Source: Otatea glauca (taxonomy: Eukaryota > Streptophyta > Magnoliopsida > Poales > Poaceae). Taken from it: a stretch of 64,000 bases of DNA. The notes under the pieces were generated by a model. The model was given only the letters and a program-made list of their open reading frames with translations. It was not told the origin of the DNA and ran no database searches. The stretch covers positions 47,279,594 to 47,343,593 of the forward strand of contig CM070721.1 in the NCBI GenBank assembly GCA_036346275.1, read 5' to 3'. This document shows positions 10,601 to 20,443 of this stretch, piece after piece; the stretch's first letter is position 1, and each line of letters opens with the position of its first letter. The position numbers and the translations under genes were made by a program.

Positions 10601-11996
10601 GATCTTCATCCTCGGAAACTGATGCATCTGTATCACCAACATCCTCATCTGTAACTGTAGAAAGCAAGCATAATAAGTTCACTGCAGTGAATTTATACAT
10701 AGTAGTAGCAAATAAGGAAATTTATCTGGATTTGTCATGTGTGTAGAATAACATTAAAGCCTAAAAGTGAAGGGCCTTTACATACCATCCAATAATGATT
10801 CCTTCCTTATGTTGTCTTGCCTCCATTTCTTGCCAGGCAATGGCCGCTTGGTCTTATTCCTTCGTCTTTTCTTCTGCTCATATGAACTGGGAGAAACAGG
10901 ACGTTTTAGAGGTCTTCCAAGTCTTTGAAATGGAGCAGTAGGTGCATCCAGCCTAGGCAAGGACTCTGCATCAAGCAATTTGGTGGCTGGGCGGTTTTGT
11001 GCAATCTCCTGCATTGACTGAGCAACTTTAGCAATACTGGAAGCTTCCTGGTTTCTTCGGTTTGTTCTGCATAATCGTTATGAGTATGAAAAGGTCCAGA
11101 TTGTTCAACACGCTTCTCAAAGCCCTTCAACTTGTGAAACGGTGTCAGCAAACCCTTCCTAATCAGCTCTTCCCTTTCCTACACAATAGAATGCATACAT
11201 CAGAAGGCAGTGAAACATAACAATACTATAGCAAATGAGAACCCTGAAGGGCTATAGGCTAGTAGCTCACAGTTTCCATAAATCCCACAGAAGCTCCATC
11301 GAGCACTGCATCAAAGTCATTGTCATCATTATAGGTGACAGTTTTCAACCGACGTGCCGAGCTCTCTTTAGGCTGTCCAGGCGGTTTTAGTGGCTTCTTC
11401 CGCCTTGGTTCCTCTTCAACCAGCATGGCCAGCATTTCGTCTGTTTGGTTGTCTGAGCCGGATGGGCTAGGATCAGACTGCAATATCTCTTTCTGAATCT
11501 GTGCTTTAGCTTTCTTGAGGCTTTTAAGACGCTCAGCAGCGAGTGCTTGCTGCAGGGCTCCTCCATGAGGAGTGTCTTGAGCGGTGCCGTCAACATGCTT
11601 CTTTTTTTTATCCTCTGCAGCAGCGCTATCTGAGTGGTCACCTTTCTTTCTAATTGCGTGTTTAGCTCCTTTAATCGTGGAAGCTACAGCATCAATCTCC
11701 AGTTGCACAGAGCGCAATTTCTGATGTAGTTTGGCCTGAGGATCAGCTTCGGGTACCTCAGGACTCCCCCGGTCATCGATGCTCGGCCCCAACTCAGTGT
11801 CATGCTTTGGGTCAGTTTTTGCCTGCAAAAGAAATATGACATGAGAAGGTTCTCTCCGCAATCAGCTTGTGCACAGCACGAGAATGATGTGAGCAAGACT
11901 TGCCTCTGATAGGATTTTCCCTTCGATGTCCTCGATGTTTGCTGATGTTACACCGAGGCTATGTAACAAACGCTGGTCATCGTCCTCTTCCTCCAT
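7678..11996 (-). CDS. CSB: CSB/ERCC6-type SNF2 DNA-repair ATPase (frameshift in exon 3)
   Basis: Six exons can be placed by splice sites and frame: 11996-11904, 11822-11271, 11178-10786, 10648-9189, 8884-8444 and 8352-7678. Allowing for one missing base they encode about 1204 residues, near the 1187 I recall for rice CSB. CSB is a Swi2/Snf2 ATPase that acts with stalled RNA polymerase II to start transcription-coupled nucleotide excision repair in the nucleus. Visible elements are an acidic N-terminus (EEEDDDQRLL), basic nuclear-localisation-like runs near residue 320 (KKRRRNKTKR), helicase motif I GDDMGLGKT (about 414), motif II DEGH (about 547), MTGAP, VGGLGTNLTGANR, the motif VI region ARERAWRIGQTRDVTVYR in exon 5, and a conserved C-terminal tail ending LLKPDY. 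Oddities: exon 3 lacks one base near 11050, motif I has D where DEMGLGKT has E, and intron 1 is GC-AG. Start: first ATG, matching the family's acidic N-terminus. The gene is either a recent pseudogene or a real gene with a one-base sequence error. Confidence 0.95.
11823..11903 (-). other. GC-AG intron 1 of the CSB gene
   Basis: The exon 1 end reads ATCAGAG followed by GCAAGT, and exon 2 follows TTTTGCAG. Only the GC donor keeps the frame (exon 1 is exactly 31 codons). The nearest GT, four bases further along in the intron direction, shifts the frame and gives an immediate stop. AG|GCAAGT is the usual context for the rare plant GC-AG class. Confidence 0.8.
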
Positions 11997-12571
11997 GGGA
12001 TCAGCAACAAGACTTGGTTATTCAGCAAGAAGCAACGCAGGCACCCAGGGGCGGACACACCGTGGGCAATTTCGAGAATAAACTGCTATTGGCAGTACTC
12101 CACCACGCGGCAAAAGAATCCGCGGCAAATTGGATGGATTGGAGAGGAACAACAGATTTCGATTAGGTTGCCCACAGCAAATATAAGACCAGAACAGAAA
12201 CTCTTAGGCCAATCTGAAGCAATATAGGGTCCGGCACCTACCGGGGCTCCGCGTCGTCGTCGCCGGCCTCCGGGGGCGGGAGGCCGGAGGAGGGGCGCGC
12301 GGGGCCGAGCGCGCCGAGGAAGGCGAAGCGGCGTTGGCGCCCGGCCGGAAGTTCACGGCGGTGGCCGGGAGCAGCAAGAAAACGGCGGAGCGGGGCGCGG
12401 CGGCGAGGGCGCCCCTGCGCTGCGACTCGCGGGCGCGGGCGCGGGCGTGTGGGCAGGAGGACACAAGGGGATTGTGAGAGGAGTCGCGTGCTGCCACGCA
12501 TTCGGAATACGCACGGTCCGGACCGTAATGGGTCTCCATTGGGCCGGACCAGTGAGCCCCGATACTCAAAT
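11997..12571 (-). promoter_or_regulatory. 5' UTR / promoter region of CSB, with a possible leader intron
   Basis: 12240-12470 is strongly GC-rich, as promoter-proximal grass exons often are. On the minus strand it ends in CCCCG followed by GTAGGTG at 12241, a good donor. I propose that it is a 5' leader exon whose intron ends shortly before the ATG at 11996; CAG at 12083-12085 is one weak acceptor candidate. Long open frames on both strands here (e.g. 12238-12768) are a by-product of GC content. No TATA box is obvious. Confidence 0.4.
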
Positions 12572-12653
12572 GGCTTGTTTGGGAAGCCCAAACTTCCGGC
12601 CCAACAAAGTGGATGGGTCGTGAGCCAGAATTTTGGGCTTCCCAAACAAGGCC
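12572..12653. mobile_element. 82-bp inverted-repeat element (MITE-like)
   Basis: The left arm at 12572-12592 (GGCTTGTTTGGGAAGCCCAAA) matches the reverse complement of 12632-12653 with one extra C. The spacer is about 40 bases. GGCCTTGTTTGG-type ends are common in grass MITEs. No clear target duplication is visible, so the superfamily is open. It lies about 330 bp upstream of the proposed CSB leader exon end. Confidence 0.6.
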
Positions 12654-12750
12654 GAACTGACGTAATTAGCTTCCAGTGCAATCTTCCCACAGAAAACAAA
12701 AAACGGTTACTCTTTTTGAAAGACCAGAAAACGGACAATCCCATCCGGCG

Positions 12751-12951
12751 AATTATTTTTTTAATCAAAAACTACAGAAATAATACGTCGAATTAAAGAA
12801 TTACAAATATGCACAGAGAGCTGCGACCGTTGGCAACTGTCTGTAACCATTGGCGACAGAGTCTCTGTCGCCATTTCGATTGGCGATATTTGTAATTTTT
12901 TATATTATTTCTGTAATTTTTTTATTAAAAAATATTATTTTTTAAAAAATT
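12751..12951. mobile_element. AT-rich palindromic MITE with 12-bp flanking repeat
   Basis: TCCCATCCGGCG occurs at 12739-12750 and again at 12952-12963. Between them lies an AT-rich imperfect palindrome: the left arm reads through CTACAGAAATAATA, and the right arm is its complement (TATTATTTCTGTAA). Near the centre is a GGCGACAGAG-T-CTCTGTCGCC hairpin (12852-12872). A flanking repeat of 9-12 bp suggests a Mutator-like MITE. Confidence 0.7.
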
Positions 12952-12973
12952 TCCCATCCGGCGGCCAAGAAAC

Positions 12974-13735
12974 TAGAGGTGGACACTTGGGCCAGGCTTT
13001 TTTTAGGCCGAAGCGAGACACGACGGGCACGATCCAGTCCAAAGCGCTGCTTGACATGAAGTGGGTCGTGCCGGGCCTGAGAACCGAACACGATGGGCGG
13101 TACGCCCCGGCACGACACTGTAGCACGGGCTGTGCCAGGCCTGATGACTCGAGGCATGAAGAAGAAGCCCAGCATGAATGTCACCGACCCACAGAGCATG
13201 AGCGCTATGGACGCCACCCTCGCCGCCGACACCTGAGAGAGACGGGCAAGAGGGGAGAGAGAGATTGAGAGACGGTGCGAGAACCTGCTCTCTCTCCCGT
13301 CTCTCTCAATCTCTCTCGGTTCTCTCTCTCACTCGTCTTTCTCAATCTCTCCCTCTCTCGCCCGTCTCTCTAATCTCTCTTGCCTATCTCCCTCACTCTC
13401 TTTCTCACCTTTTGCCCCCTCTCTCGCCCGTATTCAGCACATCCCCCTTGCTCTCTATAACTGTTTAATAATAAATAAATTTTAGTTCTTTTTCCCGTAA
13501 TATTTGTGTCCACTGCCTCAACTCCATACGTCTCTGGCTTCTTTCATCTCGTCACAATAGTGCAAATAGGCCGACCCTGGGCTGGCACGGCACGAAGCAA
13601 GCGCAAAACCCAAATGGGTTATGCCTGGGCTCGCCGAAGACGAGCCGGGCCAGCACGGCACGGCACGGCGGGCCGTCGCGGCCCGGCATGGTTCAAGCAC
13701 AAAGCACGATGGGCCTATGCCGATGCCCACCTCTA
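12974..13735. mobile_element. non-autonomous hAT-like element with TAGAGGTGG ends
   Basis: The left end TAGAGGTGGACAC and the right end GATGCCCACCTCTA are inverted repeats of the TAGAGGTGGGCA type known from Ac-like hAT elements of grasses. Both subterminal regions are GC-rich and carry 'gggccaggc/gcacggcacg' motifs in inverted sense. The middle (13265-13440) is a CT-rich low-complexity stretch (CTCTCTCTC with CCCGT and TCAA interruptions). The 8-bp flanks (12966-12973, 13736-13743) do not match, so the target duplication is lost or the border is off. Confidence 0.6.
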
Positions 13736-14582
13736 GTCATCGAGTTGAAGTGTAGAAGAGAGAAGAAAGAGAGGGTGAGTGGAGCGTATAATAAGCATTT
13801 GGATAAAAATATGACATGTTCCATGACTTAACGTCGGCTAGAACTAAGAGACCTAACAAGAGTGGCACAGAGTGGATGAAAGTAGAAACTCGGTGGCATG
13901 GAAAGAAACAGATTTTTTAGTGACATATCTAGGATCGAGGTAACTCTTGGGGACATACAAAGAATTTTCTCAAAAACCATATATGGCTGGCATCATATGG
14001 TAAGGCTTTGCTGCTATGTTGCATCTAGATGTTAGTGTTCCGCGTAACGCGTCGTGAATTAAAGAAAAAGGCGTTCTGAACGGATGTCACAGAAATTTGT
14101 ACCTCCAATTGATCCAACCATCTGAGAGTCTAGTTTGATGTGCATACCAATCCATTCCCATGCGTGGCTTTCTCGAGTTGTTGAACAAAAGTACTACAGT
14201 TTCCTCTAATTTCTTCGGTCTAAAACTAAAAGAATGTTTGAAGTTAGAAACCCTTTTTTACCACTTTCTACAGGATGATCAATGACTTGGATTTGGATGT
14301 TAAAGTATCGAACTTCCAAAGCCATGATAGTAATTATAATTTGGTAGTTGCCAGGAGAGAAAACTTTGCTTTCTGAAGATGTCACCATCAGAGAATGCAT
14401 TAATGGTTAGTCATCATTCGGCAAGTCCAAGAATGCAAGTGGATTAGTCCAAGTTCGAGCAGTCGCATGTACCAAACTAATAGCTGGTTCATGAGACATG
14501 AGGTGACAGCTAGCAGCCTAGCAGCAGGGTTGGGTCATGGGTGTGTGGGCAGAAACCACATTGAGATAGTGCTGGTTAGGCC
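13736..14582. other. non-coding flank left of the large hAT element
   Basis: No conserved reading frame, repeat or inverted structure was recognised. The only open frame (14206-14400, minus) has no motif. Confidence 0.35.
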
Positions 14583-15020
14583 CTTAATACCAGGATTTGA
14601 AAAATCATGGATAATCAAGTAAAAATCGTGATTTTTGGGTGTATCGAGGCTCGATATTTGAAACCAGTCAATTTAAATTTAAATTTAAATTCAAAAAATT
14701 TAGAAAAAATTATCCTAAAGCTCCCTAAAATTAGTATTAATAGCTTTGTAACATCCGACATCAATTTTTTTTGAAAAACTGAATTTATGAGATGTTTCTG
14801 AGCCAAAATTAAATTTAGATAATTGAAAAGGGACCAAAAGAAGAAAACAAAAAACAGTAGCAAGCTCAGCCCATACCCATTTGGCCCAATATCCTGATCT
14901 GGCCCACTTAAGAATCATATGCCTTTTAACCCATTTCTGACAACCTCTGGACACAATTATTGGTCTTCCAACACTCCACTTCCTCCCTTCTCTACATCGC
15001 CACCACCATCGGCCAGATTT

Positions 15021-16501
15021 TGCTGGGGAACGAGTAGGCTACTCTAGCAAAAAATAAAATTTTCTACCGCGTAACTAAGGAACCATTGCAAGTTATAGAT
15101 CACATAATTACCACTAGACGCGCAGACCTGAGCGGTAGTAGAGTCGATGTAGCGCAGTGGTGCAGATGTAGTCGTACTAGCCTCGCGCCTCCCCAACAGC
15201 TCCTTGTGACTGTCGCAGGTTACGGATCGTCCTAGCGTTGAAGCTTCGTAACAACACCTCTAAGTTATCCACACGTATAGGGCAGGAACACCATGCGTCG
15301 GAGTGCAAGTGCTGGCTGCGCGGTTCTGGGCGAAGGAGCAGTGGCGGCTAGGGTTTCAGGAATTTCGAATTCCTATTGTGTTTTTCGTATGTCTCTATAT
15401 CCGCAAAGCCACCATCTCATCTCCTCTCTTTATATAGGTGTTCCATAACGGCTTTCAACCCTTGAATCCCATTAAGAACTCTAAGCCCATTACAACTCAG
15501 ATCCCTATCCGAATTGGTTACATCCCCTTAAGTGTGCGACTCTATAGGTTCACGTGCACTCGGACATGACTGGAGTACCCCTATCGATCGTTGAGTACTC
15601 CTACTCGATCATAGGGTATACCTACTTGACCATCGAGTGATCGACCAATAATCGATAGCGGCCCCTAGCAGGACTTACTGACTCTCGAGTACATGTAAAG
15701 ATCGGACAAACCTCAATAATGTCCTATATGCATTTCCTTTTGCCTCACGATATCGGTCAAACTCAAGGCGAGTTATTGTCATCCTTATTTGGATGGCTCG
15801 ACCACTCTTTCTCGATGCCGTGACTCGGATTCCCCGAATATATCGAGTTAACTCTTTAACTCAATGACTCGAGTAACTCTTTACTCGAATAACATGATCA
15901 TACGTTTCTGGAATCCGACCACTCGAGAGGCCTAGATATATCTCTCCAGTTGTATGGAGGGGTAAATCCTATCTTGATCGATTACGCCTTGTAGTATGTT
16001 TTATGACAAACCCAAAAGCCATCTTTATAACTACCCAATTACGGAGTAGCGTTTAACAACCCCTAAGTAAGTTATTACGCATCTTGAGAACATGCAATAA
16101 TCTTAAGTCGAAGGATATAACATACACATCTTATATGAGACGAACTGATGACATGAAATAAAACAACGTTCTCGCAGTGTCTTATAGTGGGTCGATGTCC
16201 AACACCATATTCTCTAACATGTGTTCATATTATTGGTTTGATATCTACATATCTATGACCCGTGAAACATGGCCATCGACTAATACATATGCTAGTCTAC
16301 TCATATGTGTCCTCATATGATTATCGACTAGGGACCCCTTTTAGAATAAACATCATAAAGACGAATACAGAGTTTCACAAACAAGTCACGAACTTTGTTA
16401 ATCAATATCCGTGATGTTATTCAAAGAACAATCTCATAGTTCATGAACACTTATGGAAATATAATCATCTCTATGATTGCCTCTAGGGCATATTTCCAAC
16501 A
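15021..16501 (-). mobile_element. Ty1/copia solo LTR
   Basis: On the minus strand the LTR starts TGTTGGAAATATGCCCTAGA, a sequence I associate with BARE/Angela-related grass copia LTRs, and ends near CCCCAGCA. GATTT (15016-15020) and GATTC (16502-16506) form a 5-bp target duplication with one mismatch. A minus-strand TATATAAA box lies at plus 15429-15436. There is no internal domain, so this is a solo LTR left by recombination. Joining the flanks restores a continuous GC-rich leader (catcggccagattcgcccgcc) that ends at a GTAAGT donor at 16555, probably the first exon of the hAT gene. Confidence 0.82.
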
Positions 16502-19500
16502 GATTCGCCCGCCCTTGGCCGTCATTTCTTCACCCAGAGGCCGATATTCGCTTGGTAAGTGCCAAAAATTGCTCCCTCCCATCGAAAATTGACTAGTACC
16601 TAGGAAAACAACGGCTGTGTTAATTTTTGAAAATATTGTTTGATACTTGACTGAAACCGATCGATTTTCATTGCATATATAGTGATATTCGATATGTGTT
16701 CTTGTTCTGATGTTAAATTCTGTGGAGTTTGAGAAGTTTGGAACTAGTTACACGGTTGGTTTCGGTAGCTAAGTATGTTTGTTCTTGTTCTGATGTTAGT
16801 TAAGTATGTTTGGTTGCCTAGCAAAATTGTTTGTGACCTAGGATGTTAGATGTAGTAAACCTAAGATGTAGTATGTTTTCAAAAATTGATTGTTCTGATC
16901 TTAGCTAAGTATGTTTGGTTGCCTGGTGAAAATTTATTTTTTTTGTTTGATGTAGTAAACCTAGGATATTTAGGTAGATGAGTTTTGCTTGTGACCTAGG
17001 ATGCTTGTTCATTTTTTGTTAGATGTAATAAACCTAGGATGCTTGTGACAAAAAATTGCTAAGTATCTACCTAGGATGTTTAGGTAGGTTTGTTGAATGC
17101 TAAGGGTATGTTTTTGGTAGCATGCCAAAAATTGTTTCTGATACAATGTGCATTGATTATGTTTTTGTGAGGTAAACTGCATGCGAATTTCAATGCAAAT
17201 ACTGTCACAAAGAGAAGAAAGGATGCGGTGTAACCCGATTAAAGAACCACTAAGTAGGGCGCGGTACGAATATCATCCATTGCAGTCAAGTTCCTCAAGA
17301 GGTTTATGAGTACTTTCAACGTGACCTAGACAGGATGAAGGATAAGAAGGGAAAGAGGAAACAGAGGCTTAGAAAGGAAACAACAGCTGGAGATTCCCCA
17401 CTGAGAAGAAGTGCATATTCAGAGTACACAAGTGATGCAGATGCGGAGGACCAACTCTAGTATGCCATGGCTGCCTCCAGGGTGGAGGCAGAATTTACCA
17501 GTCAGTTAGGTGACGGTATGAGCACGGTGGTGGTAGTGGCACCTCTAGGGAGGCTAGAGGAGGGGGCGATGGTGTGTTGTTGAGGATGTTTAGGAGTTCC
17601 TCGCAACGGAAAAGACTAGCCGTGGGGGATTACAACATTGGTATAGCATGTAGCCTTGTGCAAATAAGGATTGACACTAGACAATGGACACATAAGAGGA
17701 AAAATGTGAAGCAGGCGATTATCTTGGCTTGGGCAAAACAATTTCACACTGTTGGTATCGTGGAGAGGAAAGCAAACAATCCCTACTTTGTTAGCACTGT
17801 GAGGGAAACTAATAAAATGGGGTAAGTGATCTTTTAAATTTTTTCCCAGCTATACGCCAATTAAAATCTCACATTTTCATCCTATGTTTTATTTGTAGGC
17901 ATGGGTGTCCCTTCTTTGAGTGGGAGAGACATAGATGGAAATATTTAGATGCCAATGAAATGGATATACGGGAAAAGATGGAAAAGTTCAAGCAGGAATG
18001 GCCTACGTGTTGTGTAACAATAATGTGTTATTCTTAGACTAGACCGACACACATGAGCATCATCAACTTCATGATATACTATAATGGCACTATGTTCTTC
18101 CACAAGTACGTCAATACGACGGGGCTAACTCAGGATGCCTCGTACTTGCGCAAGGTACTTGCTTTCATTGCTCATCTTCTAAAATCTATTTAAAGTACTC
18201 ATCATGTAATGGAGGTATTTATTTTGTTTGTTGATGCAGGAAATTGCTTTAGTGGTAGACGAGGTGGGTCTAAGGAATATTCTACAGATTGTCATGGACA
18301 ATAGTGCAAACTACAAGAAGGCATATAGGCTCATCACACGGGAGAATCGCAACATCGTGTAGTAGCCTTGTGTAACCTACATGATTAATTTGATGCTCAA
18401 GCAGATTGAAGAGTTACCTGACCACGTCTCTATGATTGAGAGTGCAAGAAAAATCTGTCGAGCTTGCACTGGTGGGATAGCTTTTGATTGGTTGTTAACT
18501 TTGTGGAACTATTGTACGCCTTATTGCGCTTCACCGATCAAGACAGGGTGTCTATGTTGAGCAATGGGCTACTACGGTACAACATAATGCGACAAGGATA
18601 CGATAGCTTGTTCCATGACGATCCAGCTACACTCAACCAGTACATGGACATTCTGGACCCAAGAATAGCCGATCTAATGTGAGTTAATTATATGAACGCC
18701 GGTAATACATTCTTCTCTGGAACAAAATATCTTGTACTTACATATACATTACATACTTGTACTGACATATTTCATTGAACTTCATGTAGCTATGGCCTTG
18801 AACTCCCGGATCACTACTACAAGAATGTACATCCCAATCGGTTCTTTTTCTTCATCACAATCGGTTTTCGTCCGATAGTAAAAAATGGTCACAACAATTG
18901 GTTCCGAGCTTAGAACCAATTGTGATGGGGAACATCACATCGTTCTGATATAGAACCGATTGTGATGATAACATTAAAAATGTTCTAGACATTGATAACA
19001 TTAAAAAAGGCCATCCCCACATAAGAATAAAGATATCAATAGCACTTCTCAAAAGTTCTGGACATTGATAACATTAAAAAAAGGCCATCCCCACATGGTT
19101 AATTTAGTAACTCTACCCCAGGAAAAGTCTCGCTTTAATAACATTACATTAGTTCTCGGCAATGAAAAAAAATCCATAAAAGGCAGCTATGAAAAAGTAA
19201 GAAAGGTGTTAAGCACATGGTTTACAAATGGTGCACCTCTAAAAAATGGAAAACAACGGGGCTTGAAGCACATAAGAATAAGTCCATTTAACTTTACACA
19301 AAGGCTTAGCACTAACCTACAGGGAGAAGCAGCATGTACTGAACACTAAAAAGGAATCAAGAGCTGTGACAATATCGACGCAATAGAACCCTAAAATAAA
19401 TTTTACACCGTCAGTAACACAGGAATTGTGAGCATAATCTACAGTAAACAACAATCAATGACAAGAATAAAGTATCCAACACAAGTTTGTGCACATGCAA

Positions 19501-19900
19501 GACGAAATGGCGTTAATTTTGTTTGGCTTGATTCTGAGACTTAGATACAGAATATGGCAAAGCAATCTAAAATCGTAATCTACTGAATAAATATACTGGA
19601 CCAAACTTGTGCACTGCACAACACATTGCAGTTCAATTTTGGAAGGATTTGCACAGGCCAAACAAGACACACAAGCAACTGAGAATTAGATGTTGAAATC
19701 AGGTAAACGCAGCTCATTGTCCTATAAGATCGTCGTATCACTAACTTCTTCATACATGAACAAGTATTCCTCTCTTAGAACCATTGGAAAAGTGAGTATC
19801 TACAAATCCAAAGCCACTCTGGTCCATGACAACCAAAGATCACAAAAGCTCATTCATGGAAAAGTAAATTTGTTTCATCAGACAATGCTTGTCAACGTAC

Positions 19901-20025
19901 CTGTCAGCGAGACGGTCAAGGAACAAGCGGTACGTGATCTGCCGCGCGGCTCCAACAAAAATCCCACCAACGAAATGAACAACAAACGAGGGCTCCGAGG
20001 ACATGGGTCTCAACACCCATGCTCC
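19901..20025 (-). pseudogene. captured exon of a DUF1350-family host gene
   Basis: This 125-bp minus-strand stretch is bounded by an AG acceptor (20027-20026) and a CAG|GTACGT donor (19900). It encodes a segment containing VVHFVGGIFVGAARQ and ITYRLFLDRLADR, which matches the conserved nucleotide-hydrolase-like start of plant DUF1350 proteins (chloroplast-targeted, function unsettled). The family usually has FVGAAPQ, so Pro is Arg here. Upstream on the same strand, 20443-20235 is GC-rich and encodes a Ser/Thr/Arg-rich N-terminus that could be the transit-peptide exon, but the splice phase does not fit as read. This is a gene fragment carried by the CACTA element. Confidence 0.65.
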
Positions 20026-20170
20026 CTACCATGACAAGCAATACGAATCAATCAAACTAAAAATAGAAGGCAATCGCAATAGAGATGAGAGCTGCCGAAG
20101 TACACCTCGATTTCGGCCCAATCTCCAGTCAAACCCTAGCCCTCACTGGACTGCTTCACCGCCACCGTGA

Positions 20171-20443
20171 TCACCCTACGCGCCGGCAGCAACAGAGGTT
20201 AAACCAAGAGAGCGTGTGGTTAACAAAAGATAACCTCGGAAGTTGTATCAACCCGTTAGAAGGCGCCATGGGAGTTGGAGGCTCTACGCCTCGGGGCCCC
20301 TCCCCATCCTCAGATGAGTAGCACGAGATGGCGCTCCTCCCCCTCCCATTCTTGCTCCTCCCACTTGCCGTGGCGGTTGGGACGGATGCTATGGCGAGAT
20401 CCCTCGTCGAGGCCATCGCGCTCGGGCGCAAAGGGAGGGACAC
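20171..20443 (-). pseudogene. possible captured first exon (transit-peptide-like)
   Basis: A 90-codon minus-strand frame has an N-terminus rich in Ser, Ala, Thr and Arg with few acidic residues (ASTRDLAIASVPTATASGRS), as in plastid transit peptides, then an acidic stretch. A possible GT donor lies at 20234. It sits directly upstream of the DUF1350-like exon inside the CACTA element. The phase mismatch of one base means either decay or a different donor. Confidence 0.3.

Noticed and set aside
12238..12796. Protein-coding gene head to head with CSB
   Set aside because: Long frames on both strands follow from GC richness and no conserved motif is present. The region fits a leader exon and promoter better.
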